A DNA stretch of 23,883 nt from the NCBI GenBank assembly GCA_965371805.1, contig CBDUZW010000076.1, positions 1 through 23,883 of the forward strand, in the 5' to 3' direction. Made by a program: the position numbers and the translations under genes. The notes beneath the pieces were generated by a model, which saw only the letters and a program-made list of their open reading frames with translations, was not told where the DNA came from and searched no databases. The DNA is from JAOZTV01 sp965371805 (GTDB lineage: Bacteria > Acidobacteriota > Aminicenantia > UBA2199). Shown here piece after piece: positions 1-6,416 of this stretch. The stretch's first letter is position 1. Every line of letters begins with the position of its first letter.

Positions 1-62
1 CATTTGGGTTTTTTGGGGGATCAGAGTCTAATATGTTTCTGAACTTCAACAATATCTATAAA

Positions 63-91
63 TTTACAATAACTTTTTTTTTTGTTAGAAT
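63..91 (+). promoter_or_regulatory. Promoter for the FMN oxidoreductase, placing transcription start at its ATG
   Basis: TTTACA at 63-68 and TAGAAT at 86-91 are separated by exactly 17 bases, each one mismatch from the sigma-70 consensus. The ATG follows after only 6 bases, so transcription should begin at or next to the A of the start codon. No Shine-Dalgarno is visible before the ATG, which fits a leaderless message. Confidence 0.55.
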
Positions 92-97
92 TTAATT

Positions 98-1117
98 ATG
101 AAAAATATAGAAAATTTTAAGTTTTGGAAAACCGGAATTAAGTTTTTAGGTACAAAATATCCTATAATATCAGGAGCTATGACCTGGATAAGTGACTCAA
201 AACTTGTTCAATCAGTAGGAAAAGCTGGTGGTCTAGGCGTTTTAGCAGCAGGCAATATGCCACTTGACCTACTGGAAGAGGAAATTGATATCTTAATTCG
301 CAATAAAATTCAATTTGCGGTAAATTTAATAACTCTTGCACCAAACTATTTAGATCACCTGAATATTGCAGTTAAAAAAAAAGTGCCCTTTATTGTTTTT
401 GCAGGAAGTTTTCCCCGAAAAAGTGAAGTTGAGTTGGCAAAGTCATCCGGATCGAAGGTTATGTGTTTTGCTTCTACTGAATCTATCGCAGAAAGAATGA
501 TCAGCTATGGCACAGATGCATTAATCCTTGAAGGAAGTGAAGCAGGGGGACATATCGGGCATGTTTCTACTATCGTTTTGATACAGCAGGTTCTATTTAA
601 TTTTCCAAGTATTCCAATCTTTGTTGCGGGTGGAATTGCAACGGGAAAAATGATCGCACATCTGTTTTTGATGGGAGTTAGTGGCGTTCAAATGGGCACT
701 ATATTTGCAATGACAGAGGAAAGCCCGGCACACGAAAAGTTCAAACTAAGATTCAAAAAAGCGAGAGCAAGAGAAGCGTTTGCTACCCCTCAGTATGATT
801 CTCAACTACCTATAGTTGCCGTTAGGGCCTTAAAAAATAAGGGTATGGAGAAATTTGGAGAACTTCAATTGGAACTTTTAAAGAAGCTGGATAATAGTGA
901 AATTTCAAGAATAGACGCACAGTACGAAGTTGAAAGTTATTGGATTGGTGCTCTACGGAATGCTGTCATTGATGGAAATGTAGAAGAAGGTTCTCTGATG
1001 GCTGGACAAAGTGTAGGACTTATAAATGAAATCAAATCAGTAAAAAAAACAATTGAGGATCTTGTTTCAGAGAGTAACGAAGCCTTTAATGAGGTTAATG
1101 ATCTATTAAAGCTCTAA
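98..1117 (+). CDS. NAD(P)H-dependent flavin oxidoreductase (nitronate monooxygenase / FabK-like)
   Basis: This 339-residue TIM-barrel flavoprotein belongs to the 2-nitropropane dioxygenase/FabK family. Members bind FMN and either oxidise alkyl nitronates or reduce enoyl-ACP with NAD(P)H. Visible signatures are an N-terminal PIISGAM substrate/FMN loop (residues 22-28), EGSEAGGHIG (145-154) with the family's active-site His at 152, the phosphate-binding GGIATG (178-183), GVQMGT (196-201) and the C-terminal MAGQSVGLI (301-309). The GSEAGGHIG block resembles both nitronate monooxygenases and FabK, and sequence alone does not separate them; no fatty acid genes lie nearby to favour FabK. The protein is probably cytosolic. 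It appears monocistronic, with a promoter directly before the ATG and 140 bases before clpB. The ATG at 98 is the first in frame and matches the usual N terminus. Confidence 0.85.
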   Translation: MKNIENFKFWKTGIKFLGTKYPIISGAMTWISDSKLVQSVGKAGGLGVLAAGNMPLDLLEEEIDILIRNKIQFAVNLITLAPNYLDHLNIAVKKKVPFIVFAGSFPRKSEVELAKSSGSKVMCFASTESIAERMISYGTDALILEGSEAGGHIGHVSTIVLIQQVLFNFPSIPIFVAGGIATGKMIAHLFLMGVSGVQMGTIFAMTEESPAHEKFKLRFKKARAREAFATPQYDSQLPIVAVRALKNKGMEKFGELQLELLKKLDNSEISRIDAQYEVESYWIGALRNAVIDGNVEEGSLMAGQSVGLINEIKSVKKTIEDLVSESNEAFNEVNDLLKL

Positions 1118-1165
1118 AATAAGCTACCTGGAAAATTCCGTACACCACAAGTATTGATGTAGTTC

Positions 1166-1207
1166 TTGTCATATTTTTCTGACAATCTCTTTGTCAGATG
1201 TTGACAA
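1166..1207. promoter_or_regulatory. Candidate operator array upstream of clpB (TTGTCA/TGACAA half-sites)
   Basis: Four copies of one hexamer in alternating orientation lie here: TTGTCA at 1166-1171, TGACAA at 1180-1185, TTGTCA at 1191-1196 and TGACAA at 1202-1207. The last three are each 11 bases apart, about one helical turn. The central pair forms a perfect 8-bp inverted repeat (1178-1185 with 1191-1198, 5-base loop), and the last copy overlaps the clpB -35 box. It is not the CIRCE element of HrcA (TTAGCACTC-N9-GAGTGCTAA). No T-run follows, so a terminator is unlikely. The binding protein is unknown. Confidence 0.45.
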
Positions 1208-1229
1208 AAATAATTTTTTATACTATATA
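1201..1229 (+). promoter_or_regulatory. clpB promoter
   Basis: A perfect -35 TTGACA (1201-1206) stands 17 bases from TATATA (1224-1229). Transcription would start near 1236, leaving a leader of about 22 bases that carries the purine-rich Shine-Dalgarno AGGGGG (1247-1252) before the ATG at 1258. This is a housekeeping-type promoter, so heat control, if any, would come from the half-sites overlapping the -35 box. Confidence 0.7.
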
Positions 1230-1257
1230 TTAGGTATAAACATTTAGGGGGCCAAAT

Positions 1258-3819
1258 ATGAATAGAGATAAATTTACTATAAAAGCAAATCAGATAATTG
1301 AAAAAAGTTTACAGGTTGCAGAAGAATATGGAAATCAGGAAATAAAACCTCTGCATTTAATATTTTCAATTCTTTCGGATAATGAGAATATTGTACCGGA
1401 AACTATAAAAAAAATTGGATTTAATATTGGGAATGTAAAAAACAGTATTGAGAAGTCTATCCAACAACTACCAAAAGTTTCAGGAGCCAACACATATGGT
1501 GGCAATGAATTTAGAAAGGCCTTAGACAAAGCTCAGAAAGCGGCAGATAAATTTAAAGATGACTATATCTCTACCGAGCATATATTCCTTGCAATTTTGG
1601 AGGAAAAAGGTAGTGCTGAAAAGGTATTAAATAAGATCGGCATAAATTATGAAAATTTTCTGAAAGGACTGATGGAACTGAGAGGTGGTCAAAAAATTAC
1701 CGGACAAAATCCAGAAGACACATATCAGGCACTCAAACAATATGGAATTGATCTGGTAGAAAATGCAAAAAAAGGTAAGATTGATCCGGTCATAGGAAGA
1801 GATGAAGAGATCAGAAGGGTAATGCAGGTACTTGTGCGAAGAACTAAAAATAACCCTGTACTTATTGGAGAGGCAGGAGTTGGAAAAACTGCAATTGTTG
1901 AAGGGATCGCTGTTAAAATTGCCCAGAATGAAGTTCCTGAGCTCTTAAAAGACAAACGCATAATGACTCTCGATATAAGCAGCTTAATCGCTGGAGCAAA
2001 GTATAGAGGAGAGTTTGAAGAGAGACTGAAGGCTGTTATAAAAGAGGTCACAGATTCGAATGGAGAGATAATTCTCTTTATAGACGAATTACATACAATT
2101 GTAGGTGCCGGAGCTGCCGAAGGCACATCAGATGCCTCAAATATTCTAAAACCAGCTTTGGCAAGAGGAGATTTAAGAACCATTGGAGCAACAACAATAA
2201 ATGAATATAAGAAATATATTGAAAAGGATCTTGCACTTGAAAGACGATTTCAGCCAGTGTTTGTAAAGGAACCTACTGTTCAGGATACTATCTCTATCTT
2301 ATTCGGCATAAAAGATAAATATGAGATCCATCATGGGATCGAGATTGCAGATTCTGCAATAATAGCTGCCGCCCGATTATCCGACAGGTATATCTCAGAC
2401 CGATTTTTACCGGATAAGGCAATTGACCTTATTGATGAAGCCTCTTCCAAAGTCAGAATTGACCTCCACTCAAATCCCGAAGAGCTGGACATAGTAAACA
2501 GAAAAATCACTCAAAAAGAGATAGAGAAATTAGTATTAAGAGGCGAAAAAAGGGGAGATTCTAAAGAAAAGTTAAATACCATTATAAATGAGTTGGCAGA
2601 CTTGAAAAATGAAAAAGCAGGAATAGAAAAGCAGTTAAAAGAGGAAAAATACCTGATCACAAAGATTACAAATATAAAAACTGAATTGGAAAAATTAAAA
2701 AACGAACAAAAAAAAGCGGAAAAGGCTAATAATTATGAAAAAGCATCAGAGCTGAAGCATAAGTCGATTCCGGAAAAAGAAGATGAAATAAAAAACATTC
2801 AAAACAGTCTTGATATAATACAGAAAGACGGGAAATTATTAAATGAAGTTATAGACGAAGCCGATATTGCTGATATTGTTGCAAAATGGACAGGAATTCC
2901 TGTTAAAAAACTCCTTGATGCCGACAAAACAAAACTCCTGTCAATGGAAGACATATTAAAAGAAAGCGTAAAGGGACAGGAGGAGGCCATCAACCTGGTA
3001 TCGAGAGTTATAAGAAGATCTAAAGCCGGAATCGGCGCTCCGGGCAGACCTATCGGTTCATTACTTTTCCTGGGACCGACAGGAGTTGGAAAAACTGAAT
3101 TAGCAAAAACCCTTACTTCATTTCTATTTGACAGTGAAAACGCAATAGTAAGAATAGATATGTCAGAGTATATGGAAAAACACTCTGTATCAAAATTAAT
3201 TGGAGCTCCCCCCGGTTATATTGGATATGATGAGGGAGGTCAGCTCACCGAAGCTATAAAAAGACGGCCGTACTCTGTAGTTCTATTGGATGAGATAGAA
3301 AAAGCACATCCTGATGTATTTAATATCCTGCTGCAGATTCTCGATGAAGGCCATTTAACAGATTCAAAGGGAAAGAGAATAAATTTTAAAAATACATTAA
3401 TAATAATGACATCAAATATTGGATCAGAAATTTTAATGGACTGCTCAGACTATTCTGAAATAAAAGAAAAACTTGACCTATTACTTTATAAAAACTTCAA
3501 ACCTGAGTTTATTAACAGAATAGATGAGATCATTACATTTAAACCGCTATCACCTGATGTGATAAAGAAAATTGCAGTTCAACAGATCAAGATTCTTAAT
3601 GGTTATTTAAAGGACTCAAACTTTTCAATTAAGCTAACGGAGAAGGCATATGAAGCTTTAGCAGAATTGGGGTACGATCCCAACCTCGGAGCAAGACCAT
3701 TAAAAAGAGTAATTCAAAGGGAGATTCAGGATAAACTTTCAACAATAATCCTTGAAGGAAAACCCATTGCTGACAATATAATTAATATTGACTTTAAGGA
3801 AAACAAGTTTATTTTCTAA
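1258..3819 (+). CDS. clpB: ATP-dependent protein disaggregase ClpB (Hsp100)
   Basis: ClpB is a hexameric AAA+ machine that threads aggregated proteins through its pore and works with DnaK/DnaJ/GrpE. The 853 residues match the usual length (E. coli 857). An N-terminal Clp domain with two helical repeats occupies about 1-145. The first nucleotide-binding domain has Walker A GEAGVGKT (204-211), Walker B ending FIDELH (274-279), the KYRGEFEERL pore region (248-257) and arginine fingers RR (329-330). A Lys/Glu-rich coiled-coil middle domain (about 410-540) marks ClpB rather than ClpA. The second nucleotide-binding domain has Walker A GPTGVGKT (606-613) and the GYIGYDEGG pore loop. A Shine-Dalgarno precedes the ATG. 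An internal ATG at residue 139, with AAAGGA just before it, could give a short form lacking the N domain, as known for ClpB in E. coli. Its 3' end overlaps the convergent helicase gene by 11 bases. Confidence 0.98.
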   Translation: MNRDKFTIKANQIIEKSLQVAEEYGNQEIKPLHLIFSILSDNENIVPETIKKIGFNIGNVKNSIEKSIQQLPKVSGANTYGGNEFRKALDKAQKAADKFKDDYISTEHIFLAILEEKGSAEKVLNKIGINYENFLKGLMELRGGQKITGQNPEDTYQALKQYGIDLVENAKKGKIDPVIGRDEEIRRVMQVLVRRTKNNPVLIGEAGVGKTAIVEGIAVKIAQNEVPELLKDKRIMTLDISSLIAGAKYRGEFEERLKAVIKEVTDSNGEIILFIDELHTIVGAGAAEGTSDASNILKPALARGDLRTIGATTINEYKKYIEKDLALERRFQPVFVKEPTVQDTISILFGIKDKYEIHHGIEIADSAIIAAARLSDRYISDRFLPDKAIDLIDEASSKVRIDLHSNPEELDIVNRKITQKEIEKLVLRGEKRGDSKEKLNTIINELADLKNEKAGIEKQLKEEKYLITKITNIKTELEKLKNEQKKAEKANNYEKASELKHKSIPEKEDEIKNIQNSLDIIQKDGKLLNEVIDEADIADIVAKWTGIPVKKLLDADKTKLLSMEDILKESVKGQEEAINLVSRVIRRSKAGIGAPGRPIGSLLFLGPTGVGKTELAKTLTSFLFDSENAIVRIDMSEYMEKHSVSKLIGAPPGYIGYDEGGQLTEAIKRRPYSVVLLDEIEKAHPDVFNILLQILDEGHLTDSKGKRINFKNTLIIMTSNIGSEILMDCSDYSEIKEKLDLLLYKNFKPEFINRIDEIITFKPLSPDVIKKIAVQQIKILNGYLKDSNFSIKLTEKAYEALAELGYDPNLGARPLKRVIQREIQDKLSTIILEGKPIADNIINIDFKENKFIF

Positions 3820-5383
3820 ACATTGAGATCAATCTCTTGATAAGTTTACTTTTTTTCTTTATTTTTTTTGGGGTCTTTACAGTTGCAGGTTTACCTTTCT
3901 GGCCTGCAATTGTAAAATCTTCACCATATTTTTTTTTGTAATAAGCCAGTCTGTCTTCTGTTGAAGATGCCTTAAAATCTTCTCTTTTATTAAATTTTTT
4001 CCTGGGTTTTGCAGCTGCTTTCTTTTTATCAATTTTCCCTGTTTCTTTTTTAGCCTTCCACTTTTCCTTATTCGGTTTAATATCTTTACTTTTTGCAGTA
4101 CGATTTACATCAGTCTTATCTTCAACTTTTTTTCTACTGGTTTTTATTCTTGGTTTATCCTTTTTTACATGTCTTTTTTTTGAATCTGTTATATCATGCT
4201 CCTTAAAACCTTTCTTAGCTTCAATATAGTAGTCATCATCTGCAAATACAACTGGGATTTTTTCTCCAATAAACGCTTCAATTGCGTCTAAATTATACAC
4301 AAATTTTTCGCAGCCAAACGAAATGGCCTTTCCAGATTTTCCTGCTCTTGCAGTTCTACCGACTCTGTGAACATAACTTTCTGCTTCATTTGGAAGATCA
4401 TAATTTATCACCATTTCCAGATCATCCACGTGCAAGCCTCTTGCAGCAACATCTGTTGCAACAAGGATCTGTAATTTATTCTTCTTAAAATCATCTATTG
4501 TACTAATTCTTTTACTTTGTTTTAGATCACCTATTAAATAAGCACTCACAAAACCATTATGTTCAAGCTTTTTGGATATTTTTATCGCTTCTGTTTTCAT
4601 ATTTGTAAAAACGAGTACATTTTTGGGAACCTCTTTTTTTATTATTCCAAGCATAAGATTAAATTTTTCAGAACTACCTACATGATATAAGGCCTGAGAA
4701 ATAGTACCAACAACCATATCTTCAGGAGTGATTTCAATTTTTTCAGGATTATTCATAAAATTGCGGACGATCATCCTTGCTTCATTGCTAAGAGTAGCAG
4801 AAAACATCATAGTCTGCCGATTGTCTTTTGAAGGCATTTTTCTAATAATCTTCTGTACATCAGGATAAAACCCCATATCAAACAGCCTATCTGCTTCATC
4901 AATAACCAAAAAGTTAAAATCCTTCAAGGAAAGCTTTTTTTGTTGTATAAAATCTAATAACCTCCCGGGAGTTCCTATAACTATATCAACCTCTTTTTTT
5001 AATAGAATTTCCTGACTATTATAACCAACACCACCATAAAAGCTCCCAATCAAAAGATTAAGTTTTTTCCCAAGAAGTTTAGCTTCCTTCTCTATCTGGA
5101 TTGCAAGCTCTCTAGTTGGAGATAAAATTAATGCCCTTTTCTTTACACCTTGATCAAGATTTTCTCTATATGACTGTGCAAATATTGAAACAAGAAATGC
5201 GGCTGTTTTTCCGGTTCCTGTCTGAGACATTACAGTAACATCTTTTCCCTGTAGTGAAAACTCAAATGTTTTCTCCTGAACAGTTGTACAATTGACATAT
5301 CCAGCTCCATTTACTCCATCAAGCAGTTCTTTTGGGAATGAATAACTACTGAACTTTCGATTACTTATATTTTTATTTTCCAT
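3809..5383 (-). CDS. DEAD-box ATP-dependent RNA helicase with long basic C-terminal tail
   Basis: This 524-residue protein has the full DEAD-box core: Q-motif region with Gln36, motif I SQTGTGKT (53-60), Ia PTRELA (89-94), GG (117-118), Ib TPGR (138-141), motif II DEAD (162-165), motif III SAT (195-197), motif IV VFTN (258-261), motif V ATDVAARG (309-316) and motif VI HRVGRTARAG (339-348). The core resembles RhlE/CsdA helicases, which unwind short RNA duplexes in ribosome assembly, mRNA decay or cold adaptation. From about 385 the sequence becomes a Lys-rich, low-complexity tail, probably disordered and RNA-binding. Its coding strand is A-rich, so the opposite strand that clpB transcripts enter is T-rich. 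The gene lies 33 bases after the 293-residue protein gene and is probably cotranscribed with it. Specific family assignment is uncertain. Confidence 0.95.
   Translation of the reverse strand: MENKNISNRKFSSYSFPKELLDGVNGAGYVNCTTVQEKTFEFSLQGKDVTVMSQTGTGKTAAFLVSIFAQSYRENLDQGVKKRALILSPTRELAIQIEKEAKLLGKKLNLLIGSFYGGVGYNSQEILLKKEVDIVIGTPGRLLDFIQQKKLSLKDFNFLVIDEADRLFDMGFYPDVQKIIRKMPSKDNRQTMMFSATLSNEARMIVRNFMNNPEKIEITPEDMVVGTISQALYHVGSSEKFNLMLGIIKKEVPKNVLVFTNMKTEAIKISKKLEHNGFVSAYLIGDLKQSKRISTIDDFKKNKLQILVATDVAARGLHVDDLEMVINYDLPNEAESYVHRVGRTARAGKSGKAISFGCEKFVYNLDAIEAFIGEKIPVVFADDDYYIEAKKGFKEHDITDSKKRHVKKDKPRIKTSRKKVEDKTDVNRTAKSKDIKPNKEKWKAKKETGKIDKKKAAAKPRKKFNKREDFKASSTEDRLAYYKKKYGEDFTIAGQKGKPATVKTPKKIKKKSKLIKRLISMFRK
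3825..3870 (+). terminator. Weak candidate terminator for clpB, inside the helicase 3' end
   Basis: GAGA-TCAA-TCTC at 3825-3836 can form a short hairpin just past the clpB stop. T-rich DNA (several runs of seven or eight T) follows over about 3845-3870. The stem is short and the first T-run starts about ten bases later, so this would be an imperfect intrinsic terminator. It sits inside the convergent helicase gene because the two genes leave no spacer. Confidence 0.25.
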
Positions 5384-5416
5384 ATTTTCTCTATAATTTC
5401 TCCTTTTCTTAGAAAT

Positions 5417-6298
5417 TTAAATCTCAATTTTAGATATTTTTAAATGGAGATGAAACGTTAATTTCCTTAAATATCTCAGAGTATCCTTCAAATCTTTTGC
5501 GAACTTTGTGAGATATTTTACAAAATCATTTTCCTCTCTTAATCGAAGTTTTGTTTCAAATTCACTTGTAAAATCCCTTATTTCAATCATCAGGTTCTGT
5601 ATAAGCAACACACTATCGAGTACATCATTCAATTTTACTCTAGGGATCAAGTGAATCGAAGTATCTCTAAATAGTTTTACACGTTCCATTGAATCTCTGA
5701 AAACTTCCTTTACAAGATAATCAATTTCATTTAAATATGGTTCCTCATAATCTTTGATATACCTAAGTTTATGTTTTGCTCTTTCCTGCATTTTTTCATT
5801 CTGCTCAAGTAAAGACAAGAAGTATTTTTTTAATCCAAGATATTTCCTGTCAAACTTTCTTAAATTTAAAAAATCTCTTCCAATATAGATCTTATCTTTA
5901 TAAGCTGTAGTCAACTCATCCTCATAATGTGAATAGAATTTCACTTCAAACCTATGTTCTCTACTATGTGACACCCTTGCTATAAAAACACTTTGAGCAC
6001 TTGACAAATAATATGAATTTTCTTCAATAATAGCACTATATTTAAACAAAGAGTTCAATATATATACTTTTAGCGAATCAAGAAAAGATTCATTGTCAGC
6101 AATAAACCCTGAAAGCTCTGGTAACCTGGAGCCTGCCAGCTGTGTATACATAGGCGAGTAGAGATAATTATCTCCACCTATATTAAATTCAAAATAAAAA
6201 TTATTCAAAACCTTTTCATATAAATTTGAGTAAACTATTTCTGGAAATCCTTCCAGTTTTTTATGATTATATTCTTTAAATACATTTAATAATTCCAT
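5417..6298 (-). CDS. Protein of unknown function, 293 residues
   Basis: I do not recognise this family. The most likely start is the ATG at 6298, which follows GGAGG at 6308-6304; a TTG four codons upstream overlaps that ribosome site and is a poorer choice. The protein has no signal peptide or membrane span, so it is probably cytosolic. The N-terminal half is rich in Tyr, Phe and Asn. The C-terminal half (about 150-290) is charged and largely helical, with stretches such as LLEQNEKMQERAKHKLRYIK that look like coiled coil or a helical bundle. There are no Cys residues and no nucleotide-binding motif that I can see. It lies 33 bases upstream of the helicase and downstream of the PBP. The short gap suggests cotranscription with the helicase, so an RNA- or ribosome-related role is possible but unproven. 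Confidence 0.8.
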   Translation of the reverse strand: MELLNVFKEYNHKKLEGFPEIVYSNLYEKVLNNFYFEFNIGGDNYLYSPMYTQLAGSRLPELSGFIADNESFLDSLKVYILNSLFKYSAIIEENSYYLSSAQSVFIARVSHSREHRFEVKFYSHYEDELTTAYKDKIYIGRDFLNLRKFDRKYLGLKKYFLSLLEQNEKMQERAKHKLRYIKDYEEPYLNEIDYLVKEVFRDSMERVKLFRDTSIHLIPRVKLNDVLDSVLLIQNLMIEIRDFTSEFETKLRLREENDFVKYLTKFAKDLKDTLRYLRKLTFHLHLKISKIEI

Positions 6299-6382
6299 CA
6301 ATTCCTCCAAACATTATTATATTTGATTAAAAAAAAAAAGTAAACAAAAACACTTTAGAAATTTTAATCAAAACCAAGTTGT

Positions 6383-6416
6383 GTTTCAAAAAGGTTTAAC
6401 AACCAGAGATTGAAAC
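6383..6416 (-). terminator. Inverted repeat directly after the PBP stop codon, possible weak terminator
   Basis: GTTTCAA (6383-6389) and TTGAAAC (6410-6416) are perfect 7-base complements. A nested GGTT-TAAC-AACC lies at 6393-6404. On the minus strand the inner stem is followed by five T, and the outer stem starts at the base after the PBP stop. The stems are A+T-rich and the outer one has no T-run, so it may attenuate rather than fully stop transcription into the next gene. Confidence 0.3.

Noticed and set aside
1..62. A partial gene at the left edge
   Set aside because: The bases before the first promoter give no convincing coding frame or hairpin; nothing can be supported there.
1178..1198. 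Inverted repeat as an intrinsic terminator of the FMN oxidoreductase gene
   Set aside because: No T-run follows, and it directly abuts the clpB -35 box among further half-sites, so an operator is a better reading.
1178..1198. CIRCE element for HrcA
   Set aside because: Arms TCTGACAA/TTGTCAGA with a 5-base loop do not match TTAGCACTC-N9-GAGTGCTAA.
1725..2183. 152-codon open frame antisense to clpB
   Set aside because: It is a shadow of a strongly conserved clpB region, without a ribosome site or recognisable domain.
6299..6310. TTG start at 6310 for the 293-residue protein
   Set aside because: The TTG overlaps GGAGG, which is well placed for the ATG at 6298.
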